A DNA stretch of 64,000 nt from positions 6,696,001 through 6,760,000 of the forward strand of contig NC_061459.1 in assembly GCF_022581195.2 (NCBI RefSeq). The letters run 5' to 3'. The notes under the pieces are model-generated. The model was not told the origin of the DNA. It did no database searches and saw only the letters and a list, made by a program, of their open reading frames with translations. The DNA comes from Helicoverpa zea (lineage: Eukaryota; Arthropoda; Insecta; Lepidoptera; Noctuidae). The translations under genes and the position numbers were made by a program. Positions within the stretch are counted from its first letter, which is position 1, and every line of letters begins with the position of its first letter. Shown here piece after piece: positions 26,401 through 34,440 of the stretch.

Positions 26401-29400
26401 TATCTTTGTAACGTATCGTAAAAGTAAATATGGTTATGCTATAGTTTGTTGCTTTTTCTTTTATTGGCATTTTATCTACGAACGTCTAAGTTTTCGTCCA
26501 TTGGAAGTCCACTTCAAGACCTTTGAGAATTCCATGCCAAAAAGTCTAGAATTAAAAAAAAGTTAACTAATTCCAGAAAAAAGTCTGTGAAACTAGATAG
26601 GAACTTAATTCTTGGCAACACTTTCAAGATATTAGTAATGTTTGAGTTTAATCTTGCTCTCAGGAGACTAATCTGAGCAAGGTTAGGGGGCGTTAGTTCG
26701 ACGCGTATCTTGTAATTGGGTCACACACTAATTGATGGCACGCTGCGAGATTTCTACTCTATTCTAATTTGGAGGTCTTAATAGGTAGCAGATCTCTGGT
26801 AATAAACAATACAGAATTTAGGGCATGAAGATTTATTGCAAGAATATCTTAGATTTCTAATTAATTGCGAGTTAGATTTAGCTGAACATGTAAAACAATG
26901 CCCACGCGTTTTATTGCTTTGCCTATCCTGACGGGGCTATGACCGTTTGCTTTAATTGGCTAGATCCCACGCCAATGAACAGGAAATCCTAGTATCACTA
27001 CCAGTTATTTTGTCGGCTTTCTCATGGGTTTCGAATTCGCCAAAGCTTCCTCCGTATAACCTTACCATAATACAATTGATAAAGATATATGGAACAAACA
27101 GTAGGCATTTGCAGCTATTAAAATTTCTAAACTATGAACGGTATGTCTGCGTAGGAGTGCCATTTCGCCCCGTAGGACATTCAGATCCCACGTAATGTTC
27201 ACCTCTGTTAAAAATAGACCAATTGATCCCAAGAATTCGAATTAGTTTCCTTGTTGATGGATGAAGATAAATGAAAATTTAATTCAGGTAAATTCTACCT
27301 AAATGCAAAAAAAAATATTCAGTTAATGAACACCTTTGTATATTTTAAATTTAACTTTCCTTAATACCATTTATTACGCTTAGGTATGTGTGAAAGTCTA
27401 TATAGTTAGAAAGAATGTGATGATGGCAGATAGAAGAGTACGGAAAGAGCCCTGCAGATCCCTGAGTATCATCCGATGAAGGGGATGATGATGAGGTATA
27501 TTATAAACATGTTGCTTATAATTACAATGTACTTACATATCTTAGGTCTGGTAGGTAGGAATAGGGAGTGCACCTGTGTCAGCGCAAATGGTCGTGCACT
27601 ATAATATATCCTGCGCAGCTGGCTGATTTCCTTAAAATGAGAACAGCCGCCGTGGCCGAATTCGCCGTGGACGCCATTATTATTTTTTATTATTATCTTA
27701 GGTCTCATCCCCTGATGGATTCCGCGGTGCGACACGAGGGCGACGCTCCAGCTTTCTACAAACGGGACCTGGTGCTGACCACCATTGTGGTCGACAGACA
27801 GTTTGTCGACATGCTGGGGGATGACATCACTTACACCGTGTTCTACGCTGGCACCAGTAAGTGGCACCCATAAAGTCCTTATAAGTACCTATAGTAACCT
27901 CTTTTGTAGCCTGAACTTTAAAGAAGGCAAGCAAGGTTCCTGGAACGGTCGATTATTCTGCTACACCACACTTTTAACCAGTTCAGTGGAAAAACTGAAG
28001 CTTAAAATAGTTGTAACGCCAAACGTATTCCTTGTACCTTTAATTCCAGCTATCAATAAAGCTCTATTGCGTGCACAAGACATTTAAAATCTAAAGGTAG
28101 GTTTTGGAAGCGGACTGCCGTTTGCAACTGCCTACCGCACATACCTTTTTTTTTTTGACGACGTCAAAAATCATCAAATGACCCCTCCCGCTGTGGGTTA
28201 GCAGCGGTGAGGGAGTGTCAGACTCTTACTGACTAAATCCGTCGTGTTCCGTCATAGGCCTTTTATGTATCAGGGCCGCGGTATCTCAACTGCACTTCTA
28301 GTTTGTACCTTTCGATCGAAGCGGCAGAAGCACATGCAGTCGCCCTCATATATCGATTAATTTCATGCAGTCGTTGCAAGTTGCAGTCCGCAGCTCACTT
28401 AAGCGTACCTACCTTCTTAAGACACAAATTTTCTCACAAAATTAAGACGCTAATTAGTACACACAGTATCAGTTGCTCACAAATGTAAAACAATTCAGGC
28501 GCAGGCGAAGTATACAAGATAGTCCAGTGGGCGGGTGGCGGGGGCGGTGGATCACGCGTGGCTGACGTGTGGCGCGCCGCGGGGGACGAGCCGGTGCGGG
28601 CGCTGGCACTGTCCCGGCGCCTGCATGCGTTGTACCTCGCTACTGATAACCGACTGCGACAGCTGCCGCTGAGGGCATGCGCTCACCGGTGAGTAGCCAG
28701 CTTATCATTAGCGTACCTAATGCGTGTTTCGAACCCGATTATGTTGTAGGATTAAGTGTAAGTGTGTGGGCGTTATGTCGTGTGGGGCGTTATATGTACA
28801 TATTAGCATATCATGGGATATACATACACTTGATATTTTATAATTCCTCTTAAGATAGATACCTTAGTTACAGTCTTCTCATCGTCCCACTGCTGGGCAC
28901 AGGCCTCCTCTCACACGGAGAAGGGTTGAGCGTTAATCACCACGCTTGCGTAATGCGGGTTGGTGATTTTAGACTATGTAGTCCAGGTTTCCTCGAGATG
29001 TTCTCCTTCACCTTTTTATGAGTCGTACGTGTCTAAGATATGTAGCTACTTAGAAAGTATATAAGTAGATAAGATACATGGTTGAAGTTATTGAAGAAAT
29101 TTTTACTAAGTATTGGAATAGGTTTTTGTACGCTGCATCCGACAGACTCAGGGACATCAATTATTATGTCATTTTTTCGGATGCTTTGATTTGGGTAATA
29201 ATATTTTATGACATGTCCATGTCCACATTGCGCTCCTTTTGGCATTCCATAATTCAAAGCCTCTGACAGCTGCCCCCGCGTCGTTGAACACCGGTAGTTA
29301 ATAAATCTTATCAGTAGAAGTATGTCGTTAGTGAACATGCAGTGGGCGGAGACTCTTGCGCCGGCTGCAACGCTTCGAACTTTACTTCTACTTCGAATCC

Positions 29401-32265
29401 GCTAATCTGCACTGATCTAATCTGATGATGCAGATCTGCACTCCCGCAGGAACGCGCGTAGGTGCGTCGACACGCAAGATGCAGCGTGATGCGGGGCAGT
29501 GTGAAGATCACCTAAACAAACCAATGACATGTTTAGCAATCAAGCTTATTGGTTACTTTACTCGAAGAAAAAAATATTTGCTTTAAATTAAAAATATTTT
29601 CAAACAGCTACGACAGTTGTGTGCGCTGCGTGCTGGATCCTTACTGCGGTTGGGACAAAGAAGTGGGGGCGTGTCGTCCATACACTCCTGGGTTGCTGCA
29701 TGATGCGACCAACTCAACCCCCTCAATATGTGAAGCCAGTGCGCCTCTAAAAACCGTGAGAGCAGGGTACGGGCAGAGCGTCCATTTGGCAGCTTACGGA
29801 AAGACTCCTGAAGCGCTAAAGGACCAGCACGTGATTTGGTATCATCATTCAAGAGAGAAAGGACGGTACAAAATTAGTTATAAGTAAGTTGAACAACCTC
29901 TTTATTTCTGTCTTTTGCTAGAGTTTTTATATTTCATTGTACCTTAGAGCTCCCCTTTAAGTTTTTTCTTATCACAATAGAGTTTAAATATGCAGTAAAC
30001 AAAAACCGATCACGAATCCGATTAGTGGTTTTACAAACCTCAGTATCAAAAGCTTTACCTTATTTTAAGATGCTTTCTAATCCAACTTTTATTATCACGT
30101 TTTCTATAGTTGGGAGCGAGTTCTGCAAACATCAGAACGAGGTCTGGTGTTACTGTCGGTAACCGAATCAGACAGAGGACGGTACGAATGTTATTTCGGA
30201 CCAACATTGATTGCGTCTTACAATTTGGACATCGATATTCACAGGTAAACATAATACATTAAAGCAAGACTATAATAAAATTGTTTAAACTTTGTTAAAT
30301 AAAATATATGCTAGTTTAATGGGGCGTATAATGAAAATAGCCAATATACTACAAAATCCTTAGTTATTTAAGTAATACGAAAACTTTCGTGACCCACCTA
30401 CCACGAAGTTTTAAAGTACCAAATAACACGGTATAAATCTTATGTGGTTGCAGATGTACGCAGCCGAGTAAGTCGCAGGAATACAAGCAAGTGTATTCGG
30501 ACTGGTGCCACGAGTTCGAGAAATATAAGAGCGCGATGAAGGCCTGGGAATCGAGGCAAATGGTAAGACCATACAGCTGTTAACCTTTTAAATACAAATT
30601 CACTTGAAGGTTGAAACATATTTTCAACATAGATTCCCAAAATAACTTGCATTTTTGGATGGTCATTCTTAAGTTTCGTACGCTTAAAGGATCTTCTCGC
30701 TGCCATTTTTTAACATATCCAAACTAATGGAACATGTCCATGTTCATGTATATCGAACGCTGCATCCCGACCTCGTTAATCTTGTTTTCAGACTCTTTCA
30801 GGGTTCAGCAAACAGCTTTGTATAGCTAGTTGCACTTCAGACCTTACGTGACTGACTATGAACTTTCCATCTAACACATTCAAATAGTATTCAGTTAATT
30901 CTCGAGAATTTTGCACAAACACCTACGTACCTACCTCTTTAGAATGAGACCAGATGTGCTGAATTCATAAAAAATATTCATCATCATCGAACATTTTTAT
31001 AAATTGCGGGCCCAAAATATATTGCAGATTTTTTAAATAACTTGTGAGAATTAATATTGAAAATAATTTAATAGAATTTGAAATTATAAACTTAAAACCG
31101 CATAAAGTATCTTAATAGTATTTCTAAAGTTATAGTAACAAAGTCTGAGTATGTCGGCCACAGAAACACTTTGGAAAGAGCGGTAACACTCACATCGACG
31201 TACTAAACAATTTACTCGTTAGAAACCCGATAAGTACCAAAGTTAGAAAATTCTTCTTCGGTTAAATTTTTAAGTTCAGTACGATGGAAACTTTATAATG
31301 TTCATTGGATCTTCTAACTAAAGTAAAAACTCATCATTTGGCCTTTTCCAAACGAGGTTGGGATCAGTTTACAATCACACCAGATAATATTGAAATGTTA
31401 ATCTTTACTTGGTATAACCACTCGTACTGCCAAGTATAAATGATTTACTGTTTTATAAAAAGCAGTTATAATTTAAACGCAAACAAAGAATTAATAACAA
31501 TTTTAGAATCCAATCGTTGCTAACAACTGTTATCAAAACACCGATATTAGCCACGTGTTTTATTTCCAAAGCTTTTGTATTTTATTATAGTCAATTTAGT
31601 AGTTTAAACTTAACTACTCGTCGAGTGAATAGTTAATAACATTTTGGTGCGTAATTACTCGCCTACTTACATTCGTGATGGCTGAAACATGTAATAAGCT
31701 TGACGCGACTACAAGGCTGAGTGGGTAGATAGATGGTGTTAACCTTACCTGACCTTAACCCTGTATTGGAAAGCAGGTGTTAGCCTTTTTAGCATAATGG
31801 TCCGTATCTCGAGCGTATAAAAGTTTCCTATTGCGCGCGGAAAATGAAATTTCTCTCCTTATGTTGGTGAGGGTGATCTTATCACTATATAAAAGAGCTT
31901 AGCTTTCGCTAGGAAACACCAGTCAGTTCACTTTTATTTTGTTCTCTGTAATAACGAAATAGTAGTGATTTTACTGCTGATTTATCTTCAAGATAAAAGA
32001 AAATATGAACGTCGAGATCAGTCTATATAAAATAGTAAAATATTCTGTGACAAATTTCAATATCACAGTTTCAAGTTTCTCCCCTTTTCAGCATCTACAA
32101 TTTCCTTATTGGCAGCGATTTGTATCCAATCTTACACTCAAGACGTTCCCTTTTTCAGGAAAATGTATTGATAGATATTGTGTATTTCAGCAGTGCTCCA
32201 AAAGCCTGAATGCATCGAGCCAGCAAAACAGTATGTCCAACGAGATCGTGGCCTCGCTGCGGTGA
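13141..32265 (+). CDS. Sema2a: Semaphorin-2A-like secreted axon guidance protein (13 exons, 5' incomplete)
   Basis: Thirteen exons join in phase into 671 codons plus a stop. Residues 1 to about 472 of the visible protein form the sema propeller, with landmark blocks REFSCGSLFYR, GDGERLYVCGTNAHSP, NLTHLPRHEYVPG, GSFDVGEYV, FFFRETAVE and RVPVPRPGTCVN. Residues 473-520 are a PSI module (CVRCVLDPYCGWDKE), about 533-606 an Ig-like domain ending RGRYECYF, and 607-671 a short tail with SDWCHEFEKYK. No transmembrane segment follows the Ig domain, and the order matches insect class-2 semaphorins, secreted ligands that act through plexin B in axon guidance. Drosophila Sema2a is slightly over 700 residues, so about 50 N-terminal residues, including the signal peptide, are missing here. 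Sequons include NMT, NLT, NST, NCS and NAS. Sema2a versus Sema2b was not resolved. Confidence 0.95.
14402..17135 (+). repeat. Lepidopteran dispersed element, about 2.7 kb, with GTCT microsatellite
   Basis: It opens with a hairpin-forming AGGGTTCCGTACCTCGAAAG...CGGAACCCT and a run of GTCT/CTGT repeats (about 14456-14490). It contains repeated internal blocks (GAATCTTGAAATTTGGCA-like at about 14693 and again near 15010) and closes with TACGGAACCCTCGGTGCGCG and a CTTGGCCGGTTT tail. I know these head and tail sequences as very common in moth genomes, but I cannot place the element in a named superfamily. No intact ORF was found. Part of the middle (about 15290-15770) resembles the block at 22480-22860. 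Confidence 0.65.
15842..15914. repeat. Imperfect inverted repeat inside the dispersed element
   Basis: Arms at 15842-15863 (TGCATTGGTCTAGATC...) and 15893-15914 match as reverse complements with three mismatches over 22 bp. Outside them, AACAACAAGAAAAC (about 15819-15834) faces GTTTTCTTGTTGC (about 15947). This suggests a small foldback insertion nested in the larger repeat. Confidence 0.45.
18105..18156 (+). CDS. Sema2a: Sema2a-like exon b
   Basis: A 52-nt exon completing the Met codon and encoding DRVFRLNMTDISQSHCE. The acceptor is CCATTTTGTTACAG; the donor is GAG|GTAAGT. It contains the NMT sequon and the cysteine of the second propeller strand region. It ends in phase 0. Confidence 0.93.
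18157..19772 (+). other. Intron b/c
   Basis: A 1.6-kb AT-rich intron. The only feature recognised is the 5S-like fragment at 19484-19540. Confidence 0.8.
19484..19540 (+). pseudogene. 5S rRNA-like fragment (possible 5S-derived SINE)
   Basis: The stretch contains GGTTAAGC, then TATGGTTTGTGGATGGGTGACCG written here in pieces: GGTTAAGC near 19490 and GGATGGGTGACCG at about 19521-19533. These correspond to the internal control region and 3' half of eukaryotic 5S rRNA (AAGTTAAGC ... TTGGATGGGTGACCG). The 5' half and the mature 3' stem are absent, so it is not a working 5S gene. It could be a pseudogene or part of a SINE3-type element that borrowed the 5S promoter. Confidence 0.5.
19773..19943 (+). 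CDS. Sema2a: Sema2a-like exon c
   Basis: A 171-nt exon of 57 whole codons: RDALLLEASNVARCVSKGKS through GDGERLYVCGTNAHSPKDWV to VY. It holds the near-invariant CRNHIRV and YVCGTNA blocks of insect class-2 semaphorins. The acceptor is TTAATTTTCCAG; the donor is TAT|GTAAGT. Confidence 0.95.
19944..20781 (+). other. Intron c/d
   Basis: An 838-bp AT-rich intron. Nothing further was recognised. Confidence 0.8.
20782..21052 (+). CDS. Sema2a: Sema2a-like exon d
   Basis: Encodes LNLTHLPRHEYVPGVGLGVA, the KCPYDPADNST furin-like/cysteine block, and GTNAEFTKADPVIFRND to KYDSKWLD. The acceptor is TTATTGTGATTCAG; the donor is GACA|GTAAGT (phase 1). Sequons are NLT and NST. The frame is also open upstream of the acceptor, but that part is intronic. 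Confidence 0.95.
21537..21660 (+). repeat. ACAGTT microsatellite plus 'CCCACTGCTGGGCACAGGCC' dispersed repeat
   Basis: Four ACAGTT-type units lead into ATCGTCCCACTGCTGGGCAC, then AGGCCTCCTCTCACAGGGAG and ATTAATCACCACGCTTGC. A second copy lies at 28877-29015. I recognise this as a very common lepidopteran dispersed repeat, probably a non-LTR element 3' region. It is non-coding here. Confidence 0.65.
22340..22865 (+). repeat. Older dispersed repeat split by a SINE-like insertion
   Basis: It contains ACCGACTTCAAAAAATGGAG and TCTCAGTTCG, a pair common in moth repeats, then blocks (GATGGAGACG, GAGGGAACTC) similar to those at 15540-15710. A 164-bp element with poly(A) interrupts it at 22640-22803. 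Confidence 0.5.
22640..22803 (+). mobile_element. SINE-like retroposon with poly(A) and 13-bp target duplication
   Basis: A 164-bp sequence starts GGCTGCGGGTTGTTCGAAAG, includes TGACACTCCCTCACCGCTGC, and ends in about 17 A residues. It is bracketed by AAGACCTGACCTG at 22627-22639 and 22804-22816, a clear target-site duplication from LINE-driven retroposition. GGTTGTTCGAAAGA resembles an RNA polymerase III B box, but no A box was found, so it may be a 5'-truncated SINE or a LINE 3' end. A second copy lies on the minus strand at 28146-28288. Confidence 0.8.
23144..24432. repeat. Tandem array, nine units of exactly 147 bp
   Basis: The landmark TCTCGGGACCTCTGGGACCG starts at 23161 and recurs at 23308, 23455, 23602, 23749, 23896 (one change), 24043, 24190 and 24337, always 147 bp apart. 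Units differ mainly after TATTTGGAT, in a few variant types. Because 147 is a multiple of three, minus-strand frames stay open across units and produce an apparent 49-residue protein repeat; I see no start, splice or composition signal that makes this a gene. Each unit contains CCCACTACTGGGCAAATGGC, similar to the CCCACTGCTGGGCACAGGCC dispersed repeat. Confidence 0.93.
24520..24750 (+). CDS. Sema2a: Sema2a-like exon e
   Basis: Completes Lys and encodes TNFVGSFDVGEYVLFFFRET, then FMNCGKAVYSRVARVCKHD, NWATYLKARLNCSIPGEFP and FYFDEI. This is the central propeller with conserved cysteines and the NCS sequon. The acceptor is TTTATTTTGTTGCAG; the donor is ATCC|GTAAGT (phase 1). It lies about 90 bp past the 147-bp array. 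Confidence 0.95.
24751..25087 (+). other. Intron e/f
   Basis: A 337-bp AT-rich intron with nothing else recognised. Confidence 0.8.
25088..25233 (+). CDS. Sema2a: Sema2a-like exon f
   Basis: Completes Gln and encodes SVYQMPGDTTRFYAAFTTGA, then DGLVGSAICTYSMDDIQEAF and AGRFKEQ. This matches the propeller segment with the conserved cysteine before the FKEQ block. The acceptor is GCGTGGTACAG; the donor is CAG|GTATAC, weaker than the gene's other donors. It ends in phase 0. Confidence 0.94.
25234..26278 (+). other. Intron f/g
   Basis: A 1-kb AT-rich intron. No further feature was recognised. Confidence 0.8.
26279..26394 (+). CDS. Sema2a: Sema2a-like exon g
   Basis: Encodes ASSSSAWLPVLRARVPVPRP, GTCVNNTEALPDNVLNFI and the first two bases of Arg. 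The PRPGTCVN block is diagnostic of semaphorins. The acceptor is GTATTCTACCCAG; the donor is TCAG|GTATGA. It contains the NNT sequon. Confidence 0.95.
26395..27701 (+). other. Intron g/h ending in a LINE tail
   Basis: A 1.3-kb intron. Its last 130 bp or so are a retrotransposon 3' tail (separate entry) that directly abuts the acceptor AG at 27700-27701. The remainder is AT-rich. Confidence 0.8.
27562..27699 (+). mobile_element. Non-LTR retrotransposon 3' tail with ATT repeats
   Basis: The block AGTGCACCTGTGTCAGCGCA, GTGCACTATAATATATCCTG, GCGCAGCTGGCTGATTTCC, GCCGCCGTGGCCGAATTCG and a terminal ATTATTATTTTTTATTATTA corresponds to a LINE 3' UTR that is very common in moths, probably CR1-like, ending in a trinucleotide tail instead of poly(A). 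Only the 3' part is present. It lies immediately 5' of a semaphorin exon. Confidence 0.6.
27702..27856 (+). CDS. Sema2a: Sema2a-like exon h
   Basis: Completes Arg and encodes SHPLMDSAVRHEGDAPAFYK, RDLVLTTIVVDRQFVDML and GDDITYTVFYAGT. The HPLMD and FYKRDLV blocks are conserved in class-2 semaphorins. The acceptor is TTATTATCTTAG, with its pyrimidine tract supplied by the LINE tail. The donor is ACCA|GTAAGT (phase 1). Confidence 0.95.
27857..28498 (+). other. Intron h/i
   Basis: A 642-bp intron containing the minus-strand copy of the SINE-like element at 28146-28288. Nothing else was recognised. Confidence 0.8.
28146..28288 (-). mobile_element. Second copy of the SINE-like retroposon, reverse orientation
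   Basis: Starting with a T run and TGACGACGTCAAAAATCATC, then GACCCCTCCCGCTGTGGG, through to GGCCGCGGTATCTC, this is the reverse complement of the 22640-22803 element with few changes and about 17 fewer bases at its 5' end. No convincing target duplication was visible. It carries a TGACGACGTCA palindrome beside its A-tail that the other copy lacks. Confidence 0.75.
28499..28688 (+). CDS. Sema2a: Sema2a-like exon i, unusually GC- and Gly-rich
   Basis: Completes Ser and encodes AGEVYKIVQWAGGGGGGSRV, ADVWRAAGDEPVRALALSRR, LHALYLATDNRLRQLPLRA and CAHR. It is the last propeller blade, recognisable from EVYKIVQ and LYLATDNRLRQLPL. Unlike all neighbouring exons it is strongly GC-rich, with a run of six glycines and many Ala/Arg codons. 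The acceptor is AAAACAATTCAG; the donor is CACCG|GTGAGT (phase 2). Confidence 0.92.
28689..29607 (+). other. Intron i/j
   Basis: A 919-bp intron with the second CCCACTGCTGGG repeat copy. The frames open on both strands near 29050-29300 have no splice or composition support. Confidence 0.8.
28877..29015 (+). repeat. 'CCCACTGCTGGGCACAGGCC' dispersed repeat, second copy
   Basis: The blocks CATCGTCCCACTGCTGGG, CCTCCTCTCACACGGAGAAG, GTTAATCACCACGCTTGCG and AGTCCAGGTTTCCTCGAGAT are collinear with the copy at 21566. This copy extends further 3'. It is a lepidopteran dispersed repeat with no coding content here. Confidence 0.65.
29608..29883 (+). CDS. Sema2a: Sema2a-like exon j (PSI and start of Ig domain)
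   Basis: Completes Arg and encodes YDSCVRCVLDPYCGWDKEVG and ACRPYTPGLLHDATNSTPS (PSI module and linker), then GYGQSVHLAAYGKTPEALKD, HVIWYHHSREKGRYKISY. CVRC...DPYCGWD is the PSI signature. The conserved Trp of the Ig fold (HVIWYHH) is present, but the position usually holding the first Ig cysteine reads Ala-Ala. The acceptor is TTTTCAAACAG; the donor is TATAA|GTAAGT. Confidence 0.95.
30110..30244 (+). CDS. Sema2a: Sema2a-like exon k (rest of Ig domain)
   Basis: Completes Asn and encodes WERVLQTSERGLVLLSVTES, DRGRYECYFGPTLIASYNLD and IDIH. SDRGRYEC is the typical Ig C-terminal strand with its cysteine. The acceptor is ACGTTTTCTATAG; the donor is CACAG|GTAAAC (phase 2). Confidence 0.94.
30454..30562 (+). 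CDS. Sema2a: Sema2a-like exon l
   Basis: Completes Arg and encodes CTQPSKSQEYKQVYSDWCHE, FEKYKSAMKAWESRQM. The YSDWCHEFEKYK block is a conserved tail segment after the Ig domain in insect Sema2 proteins. The acceptor is TATGTGGTTGCAG; the donor is ATG|GTAAGA (phase 0). Confidence 0.94.
30563..32190 (+). other. Intron l/m with promoter-like sequence near its end
   Basis: A 1.6-kb AT-rich intron. The last 300 bp contain a TATA/initiator pair (separate entry). No other exon was recognised. Confidence 0.75.
31886..31927 (+). promoter_or_regulatory. TATA box and TCAGT initiator-like pair inside the last intron
   Basis: TATATAAAAG (31886-31895) is followed by GTCAGTTC with the arthropod initiator core TCAGT at 31923-31927. 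The spacing of about 37-39 bp is slightly longer than the usual 30. Another TATA-like CGTATAAAAG lies at about 31815. An ATG at 32005 opens a frame that continues through the intron 3' splice site into the terminal semaphorin exon. It could be an internal promoter or a solo LTR fragment; no matching LTR ends were identified. Confidence 0.3.
32191..32265 (+). CDS. Sema2a: Sema2a-like exon m (terminal coding)
   Basis: Encodes QCSKSLNASSQQNSMSNEIV, ASLR and stop TGA at 32263-32265. The acceptor is TTGTGTATTTCAG. The short polar tail with an NAS sequon and no hydrophobic stretch supports a secreted product without a membrane anchor. Confidence 0.92.
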   Translation, partial: QCSKSLNASSQQNSMSNEIVASLR

Positions 32266-34300
32266 TAGGGCACAGCTCGCTAGTGATTAATGAACGATTA
32301 CACACACCGAGCCACGCTAACGTAAACTAGCCGATATTTTGCAGACGCCACCCTCATGCCCCTTACTACGATCACATCCTCGCAAACAAATTTATTATTT
32401 TATGGAACGATTTCAAGTTAAGGATAAAAATTATGTATCTACCTTAAACACAAAATCCAGAACTGTAGCTATGTGCAAAATAATTTGGTGAAAATATAGA
32501 GGCAATACTCATTACATTTACTTAGGTTTTGACTCGTCAGCAAACTAAGTAACATTTATTCAGCATGAGTTGTCAGACGAGAATGCGTAGTTGGGGAGTC
32601 AAACTCAAAGGGGAATGATAATGTAGTGAGGGGATGATCTGTTAAAATAGATTTGTTGTCCGTTCCGAAGACTGCGCGGTGATGGATGGCTGATTTCTGT
32701 TCAACTTTCGCCTCAAACTTTTTCTTTGTTACTAAATAAAGTATCGCATAGTTTATATTAGTTATGTAAGTAATGAAGAATAAAATAAAATATAAACGAA
32801 AGCGACTGAGTATAATATAGTAAAGACAATGGTCTCGTCGGAAATGTTTAGCGCTTCAACGAACGAGTAGTTGTACCGTTCGCCTTCGCAATCAGAATCT
32901 ACTGTAAATAATACTTAATTATGTCAAAATGTCAGATTATAATGGTGTAATGCCACCTATATAAAATGCTGTGATATCAGTTCTCATTGGATCATTGTGC
33001 TGGCGCATAAAATTTAACGTTGTGATAAATTTATTTGCAAACAAAAGTATTAAACGGTGTTAGGTGTTTATTTGAAACAGTAAGCACAAACATAGATTGC
33101 ACCAAGACATTTTGATACTTTACACGCCAGTTTATTTTACAATAATGAAAAATGTGACAGTTCCTTTTGTTACTAAGTCCGTAAATAAAATAATATTTAA
33201 GTTTGGTGCAATCGATGCGGTAGCCCGTACTTGACAAGTGAAGTACCTAAACTTATTTATAGGAGGTCGTGTTCCCTGGTTTGGGAAAGTTTAAAATAAA
33301 GAGCAATACAAACGCCAACATAGATGTAAGATATTATAATGATGACATGCTTATTTGTTCCGTATCAAGCATCGATGCGTAGGTCGGTAGTTTTATCATT
33401 TGTTTGTATGACTTGTGTTGAATAGCGGCTGACTGTTGCGTGTTAAACCACCGTTCCACAAGCATCGTAGTTATGCGGTTTAAGTTTCAAAAAGTTGTTA
33501 TTGATACGTTGCCATAAAATGTAATTTTAGGCCCGACTTCGGACTTTGAAACCGAATTTAATAGTTGGTCGTGTTTTTGGTTGAGTTTATAATAATCTCG
33601 CTAGAATAGTGCCTTGTGAAGCATGCTTACATTATAATAAAAAAAAAACTTATTAAAATTTATTGAGTAGATCATATTTTTGTGTACTATGTAAAGAGAA
33701 AAATTGATGATGATAGTTGTTAAGTGATTCATTCGTAAAATAAAGCAATAACGTTCCACTGAATTAATAGACACCAGTATTATATTATAAATGATCTGCA
33801 GAGAGTAGATAGTGATTGTATTCGAGAAAAAATAGATTAAGATAATGAAGACGTACGATTTATATGTCGATGTTAACTGGCTGTACGAGCCGCGCTTAGT
33901 TTGTCCTTTGACTTGTTATTTATTGTTATGCTGGCCGCTGATTGCGTTTTGTTTGAGCGAAGGTGAAATAAAAAGTATGTCGATTAGTTAGCCTGATAAT
34001 AAATATTCTTGTACTCTTTCTTATGCTGCCTTGTATAAATATTTAACATAAGTAAATGTTCTGTGTTATAAAAATTATACAACGCAGCATCAGACATCTT
34101 TGCATTTTTATTTATCAATTACGTTATTCGTTTATAAATTAACAGTTATTCCCATTACTCAAATGTTATTGTATAAAAATATTGTAAATAATAACAAATG
34201 TAGAAGAAACGCTATGAAATATGTTTATTGTAAAATATATTATTAAGTTAGAATTTAAGCAATTGTTTTATAAAAGAAACAAGAAAATAAATTATTTTAG
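32266..34300 (+). other. Probable 3' UTR of the semaphorin gene
   Basis: About 2 kb of AT-rich sequence without an ORF. Several AATAAA motifs occur, for example near 32736, 33190, 33740, 34000 and 34289. The last, at GAAAATAAATTATTTTAG, lies just before the Tc1-like element and is the latest plausible cleavage region. The true end cannot be chosen from sequence alone. Confidence 0.45.
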
Positions 34301-34440
34301 ATCTAGACATGTGTTTTCTTCTTACCATAACCCAGAAAGTACGTAATAGATTTTCCTTTTTGACTTTTAATACATACCAATACATAGGTACCATACGAAG
34401 ATTTAAGGCAAGTTAAATATTTTGAACATACTTATATATA

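Noticed and set aside
27469..27867. 132-codon minus-strand ORF over exon h
   Set aside because: Antisense shadow of the semaphorin exon plus the LINE tail.
28120..28300. Target duplication around the reverse SINE-like copy
   Set aside because: AACTGC occurs on both sides, but the flanks diverge after six bases.
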